Positions 16,852 through 24,055 of a DNA stretch of 29,121 nt are shown piece after piece (the stretch's first letter is position 1; each line of letters starts with the position of its first letter). The translations under genes were made by a program, and so were the position numbers. The DNA is taken from assembly GCA_045596905.1 (NCBI GenBank), contig JAZODG010000040.1:1-29121 (forward strand), read 5' to 3'. The notes under the pieces were generated by a model that made no database searches, was not told the origin of the DNA, and saw only the letters and a list, made by a program, of their open reading frames with translations. The DNA is from RGIG1681 sp045596905. GTDB taxonomy: Bacteria; Bacillota; Clostridia; Christensenellales; UBA1242.

Positions 16852-17097
16852 TTATTTTTCTTGATAAACTGGAAGGTTTGTGAAGATAATAGATTCAATC
16901 TTTTCGGTTTTTGATGAATTGATAGAATATTGTTTATATTCACTTCCAATCAAAACGCACCCGGCATCAATCAATGAATCGAAAATTTTTGATGCACGTG
17001 AATAGCCAATCCAAAACAATCTTTGAAGTTTTGAAATACTAATTTTTCCTGCATCAATAAGTTTTTTGATTTTCTTTTTAATCTCTTTGTTTGACAT
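16852..17097 (-). CDS. Stand-alone FtsK-gamma-like winged-helix protein (81 aa)
   Basis: Residues about 18-50 (ISISKLQRLFWIGYSRASKI, then FDSLIDAGCV) follow the FtsK C-terminal gamma-domain pattern of 'S-LQR-F-IGY-RA--I-D-LE--G'. That domain binds KOPS DNA and contacts XerD in the translocase. Here there is no motor domain, so it is probably a small DNA-binding protein. The N-terminus is Lys-rich. AAAGGAG precedes the ATG at good spacing. It starts 13 bases after the stop of a 39-codon gene and is probably co-transcribed with it. Confidence 0.75.
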   Translation of the reverse strand: MSNKEIKKKIKKLIDAGKISISKLQRLFWIGYSRASKIFDSLIDAGCVLIGSEYKQYSINSSKTEKIESIIFTNLPVYQEK

Positions 17098-17110
17098 AAC
17101 ATTCTCCTTT

Positions 17111-17230
17111 TTAAGCGTTTACAGTTTTTGTTTTCTTGTCAATTTTTTCAAGTGATTCAAGCTCTTTTTCGTTTACTGGAGTTTCTTCAGAAATGCAACC
17201 CCAACCCATAATCAAATCAATAATACCCAT
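17111..17230 (-). CDS. Predicted 39-residue microprotein
   Basis: A short frame with an excellent AAGGAGG eight bases before its ATG. It begins with a hydrophobic, Gly/Trp-containing stretch (MGIIDLIMGWGC) and continues as a charged Glu/Lys helix-like tail ending in Val-Asn-Ala. The first dozen residues could sit on the membrane as an amphipathic segment. The next gene's ribosome site begins directly after the stop, so the pair probably forms an operon with the FtsK-gamma-like gene. The function is unknown; the coding call rests on the ribosome site and operon spacing. Confidence 0.6.
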   Translation of the reverse strand: MGIIDLIMGWGCISEETPVNEKELESLEKIDKKTKTVNA

Positions 17231-17300
17231 AAGTGTTCCTCCTTAACAATTACATAATATCACAGCTGGTGTACCAAAAAACGGATTTGAAAAACAAAAT

Positions 17301-17330
17301 AAAAAGAGCTTAAAAATTTTAAGCTCTTAT
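17301..17330 (-). terminator. Terminator of the gene at 17327
   Basis: AAGAGCTTAAAA pairs with TTTTAAGCTCTT on either side of one central A; on the minus strand it runs into TTTTT. Confidence 0.85.
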
Positions 17331-17839
17331 TGTCTTTCGTATGGTGAATCGCCTTGACCTTGTTTCATCATGTGTTTTATAGTCTTGATTCTTGGTTCAA
17401 GGGTTTCATGAAAGTCAGGGTCATCAGTTGTTTTTGCAACTTCGTTTAGGTCGGCAATCATTTGGTTGCCAATAATTGGATATAACTCTAAATACTCTGC
17501 AAATGTTCGAAGATACTCAACTCTGGTTTTTGCGTCTGCAAAACTAAGGTATTGTTGTTGAAGTCTGTGTGGGTTGGTTGCTTTTGAATCTTTGCTATCC
17601 AAAATTTTCATAAGCATTTCAATGCCTTCAAGCAATGTTTCAGGGTCATATATAAAGCCGTGGTTAGGACTAAATTTCAGCATGTCATAAAGACAGCTTG
17701 GTCTTTGATAAAATAAATATTCTGCTGCATATTGTGGAATGTGAAGTTTGGCTTTTGAAAGCCATTCTTTCTGTTTCACTTTTTGAATATATTGAGCAGC
17801 CATAAATTGTCGTTCTAGTTTTTTTTGTGCGTCGTCCAT
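17327..17839 (-). CDS. Unrecognised cytoplasmic protein (170 aa)
   Basis: AGGAG precedes the ATG, and a consensus promoter lies upstream. The product is soluble and mostly helical. It has a basic N-terminus, a Tyr/Pro-rich centre (LFYQRPSCLYDMLKFSP around 42-58) and helical segments to the end. There is no signal peptide, membrane segment or metal motif. It is divergent from another unrecognised gene at 18008 across a 168-base spacer with repeated GCGAATTT motifs, so the two may be co-regulated. No family was recognised. Confidence 0.75.
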   Translation of the reverse strand: MDDAQKKLERQFMAAQYIQKVKQKEWLSKAKLHIPQYAAEYLFYQRPSCLYDMLKFSPNHGFIYDPETLLEGIEMLMKILDSKDSKATNPHRLQQQYLSFADAKTRVEYLRTFAEYLELYPIIGNQMIADLNEVAKTTDDPDFHETLEPRIKTIKHMMKQGQGDSPYERQ

Positions 17840-17857
17840 AAAATAACTCCTGATTTC

Positions 17858-17886
17858 ATTTTACCATATTTGTGGGTTAGTGTCAA
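17858..17886 (-). promoter_or_regulatory. Promoter of the gene at 17839
   Basis: A perfect TTGACA (17881-17886), 17-base spacer and TAAAAT (17858-17863), with an extended -10 TG. Confidence 0.8.
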
Positions 17887-17951
17887 ATTTGCGACAAAAA
17901 GCAAAGTTTTTCATAAAATTTCGCAATAATTTAAGGCGAATTTGCGAATTT
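17885..17951. repeat. GCGAATTT-type repeats between divergent promoters
   Basis: GCGAATTT occurs twice in direct tandem (17936-17951). AAATTTGCGA occurs at 17885-17894 and a near-inverted AAATTTCGC at 17916-17924. They lie between the two divergent promoters and could bind a shared regulator. Confidence 0.4.
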
Positions 17952-17953
17952 TA

Positions 17954-17982
17954 TTGTATTGACGTGAAAATCATGATATACT
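17954..17982 (+). promoter_or_regulatory. Promoter of the gene at 18008
   Basis: TTGTAT (17954-17959), 17-base spacer and TATACT (17977-17982). Confidence 0.6.
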
Positions 17983-18007
17983 AAACTTAACAAAAGGGGG
18001 TATTTAT

Positions 18008-18514
18008 ATGGAAAAATATAAAGCACAAAGAGATTGGCTTAAAACCGATGAAGGTAAACAATATTTAGAAACACTTACACCATATGGTTCGCTTGAAGAA
18101 TTTTATAGAGATTTGAGTAGAATTGAAACTATTGATTACACATCTGCTGAAACAACAATGGAAGATGCAGTTGCACACTCAAGAAAAGTTTTAGAAGTGT
18201 TGGTTAGAGCTGAAAACTTAGACATGAGCACAGAGCAAAAGAATGTTTCAGAAGCTCTCAAGTTGATTGGTTGTGTTCCTTGGCCACAAGCTAATGAAAA
18301 GTTCCAAGATAGAAGCACTATTGGCGAACTTTTATATAAAGAGAATGCATCATTCCCACTCACAGCTTATCAACAATTGATTGATGCTGAACCAAACACA
18401 TATAGATTTGGTTGGTCAAAGCTTATTGATGGTGGCGCAGAATATTCATGGATGGGTGAATGGCTTTTCACACAACAAATGGCTGAACAAGCAAAAGGTA
18501 AACAAAAACAATAA
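18008..18514 (+). CDS. Unrecognised cytoplasmic protein (168 aa)
   Basis: AAAGGGGG stands before the ATG at correct spacing, with promoter and terminator on either side, so it is monocistronic. It is a soluble protein with several Trp and Tyr residues. The N-terminal half is helical. The centre carries 'LIGCVPWPQANEKF' and the C-terminal third 'YRFGWSKLIDGGAEYSWMGEW'. A short Lys/Gln tail ends it. I do not recognise a family and infer no activity. Confidence 0.75.
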   Translation: MEKYKAQRDWLKTDEGKQYLETLTPYGSLEEFYRDLSRIETIDYTSAETTMEDAVAHSRKVLEVLVRAENLDMSTEQKNVSEALKLIGCVPWPQANEKFQDRSTIGELLYKENASFPLTAYQQLIDAEPNTYRFGWSKLIDGGAEYSWMGEWLFTQQMAEQAKGKQKQ

Positions 18515-18530
18515 AAACAAAAACGGCACT

Positions 18531-18552
18531 AAAAATAGTGTCGTTTTTTTAT
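18531..18552. terminator. Terminator after the gene at 18008
   Basis: AACGGCACTA pairs with TAGTGTCGTT (one G-U pair) around AAAA, followed by T7. It lies between convergent genes. Confidence 0.85.
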
Positions 18553-18554
18553 TG

Positions 18555-19088
18555 TTAAAAATTTATAGAGTCAATAACTTTTCCACCAAGTTCTTTAATA
18601 TTGATTTTGTTATCTTCAATCACAGCATAACTTTGTTTGAACATTCCTTTTGGAAGAGCAAGAGAACCTGGGTTAATGTAGGTTGCGTTTGCAAGGTCAC
18701 GATTGATTACTGGATTGTGGGTGTGGCCGGCAAAAATAAAGTCTCTTTTTGGAAGATTTCTGGCATCAAGTTGATGTCCATGAATAAACAAAAATGACTT
18801 GTTGTTTAAGGTTATGTCATATTCATCTTGAATCTCAAAAGAAGAAATCATTTGGTCAACTTCTGCGTCGCAATTTCCTTTAACGCAGATGATTTTTGAT
18901 TTGTAACTATTCAAAATTTCAGAAACCAACTTTGGGTTATATTTTTTTGGAAACTTGTTTCTTGGTCCGTGATAATAAAGGTCACCAAGCAAAATGATTT
19001 GGTCTGGGTTTTCTGATTCAATAAGTTTAGCAAATTTTTTCATATAATGGCTTGAGCCATGAATGTCTGATGCAACAAAAATTTTCAT
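18555..19088 (-). CDS. yfcE: YfcE/MJ0936-type metallophosphodiesterase
   Basis: A small calcineurin-fold phosphodiesterase (177 residues, the usual length). Metal ligands appear in order: D8 and H10 (SDIHG), D36 (LGDLYYHGPRN), the Asn of KGNCD, the His of FIHGH, and the His pair of GHTH. E. coli YfcE hydrolyses model phosphodiesters, and the natural substrate is unknown. AAGGAG precedes the ATG. It is read from its own promoter, downstream of the tRNA terminator. Confidence 0.9.
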   Translation of the reverse strand: MKIFVASDIHGSSHYMKKFAKLIESENPDQIILLGDLYYHGPRNKFPKKYNPKLVSEILNSYKSKIICVKGNCDAEVDQMISSFEIQDEYDITLNNKSFLFIHGHQLDARNLPKRDFIFAGHTHNPVINRDLANATYINPGSLALPKGMFKQSYAVIEDNKINIKELGGKVIDSINF

Positions 19089-19118
19089 ACGATGCTCCTT
19101 GAGTGTGATTATAGTGTT

Positions 19119-19146
19119 ATTATATAAAACTCATGAAGATTTTCAA
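19119..19146 (-). promoter_or_regulatory. Promoter of the phosphodiesterase gene
   Basis: TTGAAA (19141-19146), 16-base spacer and TATAAT (19119-19124) on the minus strand. Confidence 0.65.
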
Positions 19147-19165
19147 AACAAAAACAAATATTAAA

Positions 19166-19197
19166 CACAAAAAAACTCAACCCGAAGGTTGAGTTTA
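19166..19197 (-). terminator. Terminator of the tRNA operon
   Basis: A 10-bp stem (AAACTCAACC with GGTTGAGTTT) closed by a TTCG tetraloop and followed by T's on the minus strand. Confidence 0.95.
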
Positions 19198-19200
19198 GAT

Positions 19201-19275
19201 TGGTGACCCCAAGCGGATTCGAACCGCTGACTTCACCGTGAAAGGGTGATGTCTTAACCGCTTGACGATGGGGCC
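19201..19275 (-). tRNA. tRNA-Glu (anticodon TTC)
   Basis: A 72-base cloverleaf plus an encoded CCA. The acceptor GGCCCCA pairs with TGGGGTC (one G-U). The anticodon loop is CTTTCAC with TTC, and the T arm has GGTTCGAATCC. It is the second tRNA of a two-gene operon and lies 1.7 kb from the end of gltX, which charges it. Confidence 0.96.
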
Positions 19276-19282
19276 AAATATA

Positions 19283-19359
19283 TGGTAGCGGCAATAGGAT
19301 TTGAACCTATGACCTGCCGGGTATGAACCGATCGCTCTAGCCAACTGAGCTATGCCGCC
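19283..19359 (-). tRNA. tRNA-Met (anticodon CAT), elongator type
   Basis: A 74-base cloverleaf plus an encoded CCA. The acceptor GGCGGCA pairs with TGCCGCT, the anticodon loop is TTCATAC, and the T loop is TTCAAAT. The first base pair is G-U rather than the mismatch of initiator tRNA, and three G-C pairs at the base of the anticodon stem are absent. The sequence resembles the Bacillus elongator tRNA-Met, although tRNA-Ile2 (CAT) cannot be wholly excluded. Confidence 0.9.
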
Positions 19360-19387
19360 AGATTGTCGCTTTCGCGTTAACGTTAAT

Positions 19388-19416
19388 AATATAATATAAA
19401 ATGAAATTTTTGTCAA
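19388..19416 (-). promoter_or_regulatory. Promoter of the tRNA-Met/tRNA-Glu operon
   Basis: A perfect TTGACA (19411-19416), 17-base spacer and TATATT (19388-19393), about 30 bases before the first tRNA. Confidence 0.85.
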
Positions 19417-19456
19417 CATTATTTTTTAAATTTATCAAATAAAATTTTTTGTAAGA

Positions 19457-19487
19457 CAAAAAAGACTAGAAAAATCTAGTCTTTTTA
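19457..19487 (-). terminator. Terminator of the lipoprotein protease gene
   Basis: AAAGACTAGA pairs with TCTAGTCTTT around a 4-nt loop and runs into T's on the minus strand; it touches the stop codon. Confidence 0.88.
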
Positions 19488-20849
19488 AATGATAACTGCT
19501 TCTTCAAAAGTGCTCAAATCTAGCTCAACGATTATATTTTCAGCTTCCCCGGCTCTTGAAAGTGTTAGTTTTAGAGTGTGTGAAGATTTTGCTAAGAGCA
19601 AGAAGTCTTCAACATGATGAAGTCTTGAAACATCTTTTGTGATTGTTCCGTTGGTGTCAGTGAGAGATAGTGAAACAATTGTGTCGCCAACTCTCATATT
19701 TTTTGAAATGTCAATTATTGAACTGTTTACGGCATCGATTTTAACAACTTCAGTGATTGTTACAATGTCTTCGGTGTTGATAGATGAGTCAGCAGAGTAA
19801 TAACCAAAGCCAAAGATAAATGTTGAAATTGTGGTTGATGCATTTCCTGCGCAGTTTGCGATAATGTTGTCGGCAACGCCTTTAACAATACTTGCTGGAA
19901 TAGCGAACTTAATCATGTTTGCTTGTCCACCTGTTGATGATGCTGAAAGCCCACCATTTGTTACGCCAACAAGTTCTCCATTTGAATTGAATAAACCACC
20001 ACCACTGTTTCCGTTGGTTGTGTATGCGTCATGGCGAATGAATCTGTGTTTGCACATATATCCACCAGAAGAGCTTTGTCTAAGTTCACTGTCAACACTA
20101 ATGCAACCAGATGTGATGCTTATACCTTGGGCATTTGCGTTTCCGATTGCGTAGCAGTCTGAACCCATTAAAACGTCGTCTGTGTTAATGGTTACGGCTT
20201 TTGCGCCATAGTCTGCAAACACTTGGTTTGCTTCAACATACAAAACAGCAAGGTCATATGTTTTTGAGCCACCAACAAAAGTTGCAGGGAAGGCTTTGCT
20301 TGTTGAATTGCCATAAAAGTTTAAACTGAAGTTTTCAAAAACAGCTCCGTCGGTTTGTGAATAGGTTACATGATAGTTTGTGACGATATATGCATTTCCA
20401 GAAGCGTCAAGTTTATAAATAACACCGGTGCCTGAAGATGAACCAGAATCGCTTGAAGAATAAACACTCACAATGCTTGGAAGGCAGTTGTTTGCAACCA
20501 TGCCTTCGTCGGTTTCTTTTATCTTTAAAACGTCTCTTAAAAATGTGATATATTCGCCGTCAAATTCGCCAAGCTCTTTTGCTTTTAAATACATTTGATA
20601 AGTGGTTTCGGTTGTTGCATCTGAACCGTTTGTTCCATTTGTGCCGTTGGCTCCGTCGTTGCCGTCTGCTCCGTCAGCTCCTTTTAAAGAATCAAGCCAT
20701 TCGTCAAGTGTTCCAACAAAACCTTGTTCAACGGCTAGTTCATATGCACTTTTGCCAGAGGTTGAACATGCCGAAAATAAAACTAGGCATGGCAATAATA
20801 AAAACACTATTATCAGTGATTTGAAAATCGAAAATTTGTTTTTCTTCAT
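19485..20849 (-). CDS. HtrA/DegP-like secreted serine protease lipoprotein with collagen-like linker and PDZ domain
   Basis: A lipoprotein signal peptide (1-27) ends in LFSAC, with Cys28 as the lipidated residue. Next come a short segment common before collagen-like tracts (SAYELAVEQGFVGTLDEWLDS) and Gly-X-Y triplets (about 57-76). A trypsin-fold protease domain (about 120-330) carries H160 (TNYHV), D199 (TYDLAV) and S282 (GNSGGG), the full catalytic triad. A C-terminal PDZ-like domain (about 350-450: NMRVGDTIVSL, then LHHVEDFLLL) follows. It presumably degrades or chaperones misfolded proteins at the outer face of the membrane. AAAGGAG lies eight bases before the ATG. It is transcribed alone. 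Confidence 0.92.
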   Translation of the reverse strand: MKKNKFSIFKSLIIVFLLLPCLVLFSACSTSGKSAYELAVEQGFVGTLDEWLDSLKGADGADGNDGANGTNGTNGSDATTETTYQMYLKAKELGEFDGEYITFLRDVLKIKETDEGMVANNCLPSIVSVYSSSDSGSSSGTGVIYKLDASGNAYIVTNYHVTYSQTDGAVFENFSLNFYGNSTSKAFPATFVGGSKTYDLAVLYVEANQVFADYGAKAVTINTDDVLMGSDCYAIGNANAQGISITSGCISVDSELRQSSSGGYMCKHRFIRHDAYTTNGNSGGGLFNSNGELVGVTNGGLSASSTGGQANMIKFAIPASIVKGVADNIIANCAGNASTTISTFIFGFGYYSADSSINTEDIVTITEVVKIDAVNSSIIDISKNMRVGDTIVSLSLTDTNGTITKDVSRLHHVEDFLLLAKSSHTLKLTLSRAGEAENIIVELDLSTFEEAVII

Positions 20850-20877
20850 AAGAAGACTCCTTTGTTTAAGTGATTAT

Positions 20878-20904
20878 ATTATAGCATTTTTATGTAAATA
20901 GTAA
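20878..20904 (-). promoter_or_regulatory. Promoter of the lipoprotein protease gene
   Basis: Extended -10 TG-C-TATAAT (-10 at 20878-20883) with TTTACT about 16 bases upstream, on the minus strand. Confidence 0.65.
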
Positions 20905-20913
20905 AACAAAATA

Positions 20914-20954
20914 AAAAGATACAAATCTACTATTTTAGTATTTGTATCTTTTTG
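20914..20954 (-). terminator. Terminator of gltX
   Basis: A long stem (AAAAAGATACAAAT with ATTTGTATCTTTTT) with a smaller inner stem TACTA/TAGTA and a 2-base bulge. T-rich sequence follows on the minus strand. Confidence 0.85.
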
Positions 20955-20958
20955 ATAA

Positions 20959-22596
20959 TTAATTTAAAACGGCTTGGAATCTTTCAGCAACTTTTTCGTT
21001 TCCTAAAATCTTCATAATTTCATAAAGGTCAGGAGAGTTCTTTCTGCCGGTGAGTGCAAGTCTAACAAATTCGCAAGCCTTTGCAGTGTTGCCTTTATAT
21101 GCTTCAGGGTTAGCTTTATAGAGTTTGTTGTCAGTTGCATAACCAAGTTTTTCTGCAACGGCTTTTACGTTTGCAAACCATTCTTCCTTGGTTTCTTCAA
21201 CCTTATAGCCTTTGCTATATTCTGAAATAAACTCAACAAAGGTTGCTTTGTCTTCTTCAGCAAGTTCGCTGGTTTTTGGTTCGTCAAACATATAGTCAAA
21301 ATATTCTTGAACCATGCTCCATTTGAAGATATCTTTTCTTGGCTTTGGAGTTTCTCTGTCAATATTCAAAACTTGAACAGCATAGTCTTTGTTGTTTTTA
21401 AGGTATGCAGCAAAGTCTGTGTTATATTCTTCAGCCCAAGCAAGGGTGTTGTTATAAACTTCTTCAGCTGTCATTTTTGAAACAACATTTTTTGAAACGT
21501 CAGAGAGTTTCACAAGGTCAAAGATTGGAGCAACGGTTGTGATGTCGTTAACGCCAAACTTGAAGTCTGTCCAATGCTTGTCAGGGTTTGCATTTCTCCA
21601 TGACTCAAAGCCAGAGTTGATGATATTTAAAAGATATTCAAGAACACTTGTTGTTGGATAACCTTCTTCAAAATAGAAACGCATATCTGCTTCTGGGTCA
21701 TAACGTTTTGAAATCTTTCTTCTGTTTCCGTTGTCGCCAATCTTGCAGATGAGTGGGTTGTGACAATATGTGATAAGGTCAAAACCAAGAGCTTCGAAAA
21801 GCTCAATGTGAGCTGGAACTGAACTAATATATTCTTCGCCACGAACAACGATTGTTGTGCCCATTAATGTGTCATCAATAGCATGAGCAAATGCATATGG
21901 TGGGATTCCGTCAGTCTTTAAGATAATGAAGTCTTTTGCGTTTGCTTTTGCTTCAATTTCGCCTTTAATAAGGTCGAAGAATTTGATTCTTTGAGTTCCG
22001 TCATTTTTTGTTTTAAGTCTGATTGCAAAAGGCATTCCTGCGTCAAGATTTGCCTTTACTTGTTCATAAGACAAATCACGGCATGGGTCATATTCTTTTT
22101 CGTCATCTTCAGCAAACTTTTCTTCACGAAGTTTCAAAACGTCTTCTTTGCCTTCGGTCTTTTTGCAAAAACATGGGAATGCTTTACCTTCACTGATGAG
22201 TTTTTTTGCATAAACTGCATAAATGTCAGCTCTTTGGCTTTGAACATATGGACCATATTCACCAATGTCTTTGCCGTCAAGTGTTTGATATTCATCAGGT
22301 TTGATGTTGAATCTGTCTAAGATATCATAAATAACTTTTGTTGCGTCTTGTTTTTCTCTTTTTGCATCAGTGTCTTCGATTCTCAAAAAGAAAGTTCCGT
22401 CAGTAACTCTTGTTAAATTGTATGAAATAAACATTTGAAAGAAGTTTCCAATATGCATATAACCTGTTGGACTTGGTGCATATCTTGATACAACTTGGTT
22501 TTCTGAAATATTTCTCTTTTTATATTTCTTTTCAATTTCTTCTACGGTATATTTTGTATTTGGAAATAATAGGTTTGCAATTTTTACGCTATCCAT
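20959..22596 (-). CDS. gltX: Glutamyl-tRNA synthetase
   Basis: A class I synthetase that charges tRNA-Glu. The ATP-binding HIGH motif appears as HIGN at 48-51 within RYAPSPTGYMHIGNFFQ. The KMSKS loop is KISKR (NRRKISKRYDPEAD). FLRIEDTDAKR is the conserved Glu-binding segment. At 545 residues it is longer than the common ~480-residue form, partly because of about 38 residues before the Rossmann fold. Whether it also charges tRNA-Gln (needing GatCAB) cannot be read. AAGGAG precedes the ATG. It starts 11 bases after the HD-domain gene and is co-transcribed with it. Confidence 0.93.
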   Translation of the reverse strand: MDSVKIANLLFPNTKYTVEEIEKKYKKRNISENQVVSRYAPSPTGYMHIGNFFQMFISYNLTRVTDGTFFLRIEDTDAKREKQDATKVIYDILDRFNIKPDEYQTLDGKDIGEYGPYVQSQRADIYAVYAKKLISEGKAFPCFCKKTEGKEDVLKLREEKFAEDDEKEYDPCRDLSYEQVKANLDAGMPFAIRLKTKNDGTQRIKFFDLIKGEIEAKANAKDFIILKTDGIPPYAFAHAIDDTLMGTTIVVRGEEYISSVPAHIELFEALGFDLITYCHNPLICKIGDNGNRRKISKRYDPEADMRFYFEEGYPTTSVLEYLLNIINSGFESWRNANPDKHWTDFKFGVNDITTVAPIFDLVKLSDVSKNVVSKMTAEEVYNNTLAWAEEYNTDFAAYLKNNKDYAVQVLNIDRETPKPRKDIFKWSMVQEYFDYMFDEPKTSELAEEDKATFVEFISEYSKGYKVEETKEEWFANVKAVAEKLGYATDNKLYKANPEAYKGNTAKACEFVRLALTGRKNSPDLYEIMKILGNEKVAERFQAVLN

Positions 22597-22607
22597 TTGT
22601 TTCTCCT

Positions 22608-23201
22608 TTAGTTTGGTCTAGATTCATCTAGGTATGTTGCCATAATATCTGCAATATGCAAAAGTGTGCAGAGTGGGTATTTGTAATATGCGTTTGAGAT
22701 TTGCATATCGCCACCGATAACTCTTCTATCAAAGCCACCCATATGCCAGTTGATTGCAAGGGCTTCTTCACGGGTGAGCCTTAAGTATCCGTTTACCATA
22801 TAAACCGACTTTTCGCCGTGGCCGTATGGAAGTTGGTCATCAACAGCATAATAAGGTTTTTGAACCCATTCGCCGTTTTCTTTAACGTTTCTCATTTCAA
22901 CCTTATAAAAATAACATTTGCACACATCATGAAAGAGTGCAGAGATTGTTATTGATTCAAGGTTAATATTATCTTCGCCCCATTCATCTGTTGCAAGTTT
23001 CAAAAGACGTTTGTAAACATTGAGCGAATGGAAACATAAACCACCGGCTTCTGCAGAGTGAAATTTTGCACTTGCAGGGCATTCAAAAAAGTCAGTGGTT
23101 TCAAGCCACGCCAAAAGGTTTTCAATACCTTCTCTTTTTATATTTTCTCTTGCTATTTGCAAGAACTCTTGTTTGTTTTTTTCAATTTGTTGTAATTCCA
23201 T
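22608..23201 (-). CDS. HD-domain phosphohydrolase family protein, probably leaderless
   Basis: The product has 197 residues when started at the ATG at 23201. Its first metal-binding His lies around H58 (GLCFHSLNVYKR), H91-D92 (ALFHDVCK) give the HD doublet, and GYLRLTREEALAINWHMGGFD contributes later His and Asp positions. HD proteins usually hydrolyse phosphate esters of nucleotides or act on nucleic acids; the substrate is unknown. A frame extension to 23282 would overlap the terminator of the upstream gene. No ribosome site precedes either ATG (23207 or 23201). A good extended -10 promoter ends at 23208, so transcription should begin at or next to the ATG at 23201. gltX follows in the same operon. 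Confidence 0.8.
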   Translation of the reverse strand: MELQQIEKNKQEFLQIARENIKREGIENLLAWLETTDFFECPASAKFHSAEAGGLCFHSLNVYKRLLKLATDEWGEDNINLESITISALFHDVCKCYFYKVEMRNVKENGEWVQKPYYAVDDQLPYGHGEKSVYMVNGYLRLTREEALAINWHMGGFDRRVIGGDMQISNAYYKYPLCTLLHIADIMATYLDESRPN

Positions 23202-23207
23202 ACGCAT

Positions 23208-23236
23208 ATGATAGCACAAAACTTTCGCTTTGTAAA
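23208..23236 (-). promoter_or_regulatory. Promoter of the HD-domain/gltX operon
   Basis: TTTACA (23231-23236), 17-base spacer and extended TG-C-TATCAT (-10 at 23208-23213). It abuts the start codon. Confidence 0.7.
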
Positions 23237-23249
23237 TTGCTTTAAATAA

Positions 23250-23287
23250 AACAAAAAGAAAACCTTGACTGCTGTTGGTCAAGGTTA
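23250..23287 (-). terminator. Terminator of the amidase gene
   Basis: AACCTTGAC pairs with GTCAAGGTT around an 8-nt loop (23261-23286), followed by TTTTCTTTTT on the minus strand; it overlaps the stop codon. Confidence 0.85.
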
Positions 23288-23995
23288 TTTTATTTGCAAG
23301 AAGTTTACAATGCCTTTATAAATTGAATCGATAATTTTTTCTTGATAGTCATCGGTTTGCAAAAGTTTTTCTTCGTCTGCATTTGATAGAAATCCACATT
23401 CAACAATAACTGAAGGGGCTGCAGAACACTTTAACATAAAGTAATCCCCAGGACTGGTTGCTTTGATGCTCTTGTCTAGGTTTTGTTTAAATTGTTCTTG
23501 AATATAATCAGCAATGGTTTTGCTTATGTCGCTTGTTTTGTCATAAAAAACTTGTGCGCCACGAAGCGAATGATTTGTGTAAGAGTTCTGGTGAAGACTT
23601 ATCACCATGTTTGGTCGGGTCTTTTCAATCAAAGCCCTTCGAAGTTCCATGTCTTTTCGTTTCCATTTTTTGCCAGAACCTTCAAGCATGGCGTTTTCAT
23701 TATCCCTAGTCATGACGACATTGATTCCGGCTTTTTCAAGCTTATGTTTTAAGAGTAGTGAAAGTTTGAGATTCAGGTCAGCTTCATGTACTTTGGTTTT
23801 ATATCCTATAGAGCCGGGGTCAGAGCCACCGTGACCGGGATCAATGACGACGGTATAGTTTCGACTTGGAACGGTGTCTGTTGATGCAAGTTCGGTGACG
23901 GCATGGCAATAAGTGTTTTGAAAAACTGCAAAACCTATAAAAAATAATGATAAAAACATATAAAAAACTGAGAAAATTGCTTTTTGGTGCTTCAT
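23285..23995 (-). CDS. cwlD: N-acetylmuramoyl-L-alanine amidase, CwlD-like
   Basis: A zinc amidase (Amidase_3) that cleaves the bond between muramic acid and L-alanine. CwlD takes part in muramic-lactam formation in spore cortex. The 236-residue length and one N-terminal membrane/signal segment (about 8-26) match CwlD. Zinc ligands and catalytic Glu are H55 (DPGHGGSDPGSIG), E71 (VHEADLNL), H135 (SLHQNSY) and E199 (VIVECGFLSN). It has no clear ribosome site before the ATG and no recognised vegetative promoter. That would be consistent with a sporulation-sigma or weakly expressed gene, but this is inference. Alternatively it is a general cell-wall amidase. Confidence 0.82.
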   Translation of the reverse strand: MKHQKAIFSVFYMFLSLFFIGFAVFQNTYCHAVTELASTDTVPSRNYTVVIDPGHGGSDPGSIGYKTKVHEADLNLKLSLLLKHKLEKAGINVVMTRDNENAMLEGSGKKWKRKDMELRRALIEKTRPNMVISLHQNSYTNHSLRGAQVFYDKTSDISKTIADYIQEQFKQNLDKSIKATSPGDYFMLKCSAAPSVIVECGFLSNADEEKLLQTDDYQEKIIDSIYKGIVNFLQIK

Positions 23996-24030
23996 ATGTT
24001 AATATTTTGTGCAAATTTTGGGGTTTTATG

Positions 24031-24055
24031 TAACAATAGATTCTTTTTATTGTTA
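24031..24055. repeat. Inverted repeat over the NUDIX promoter
   Basis: TAACAATA (24031-24038) and TATTGTTA (24048-24055) are perfect inverted copies nine bases apart. The right arm contains the -35 box, so this is a candidate operator between the divergent amidase and NUDIX genes. Confidence 0.45.

Noticed and set aside
23202..23282. Longer N-terminus for the HD-domain protein
   Set aside because: It would read through the amidase terminator and the operon's own promoter, and has no ribosome site.
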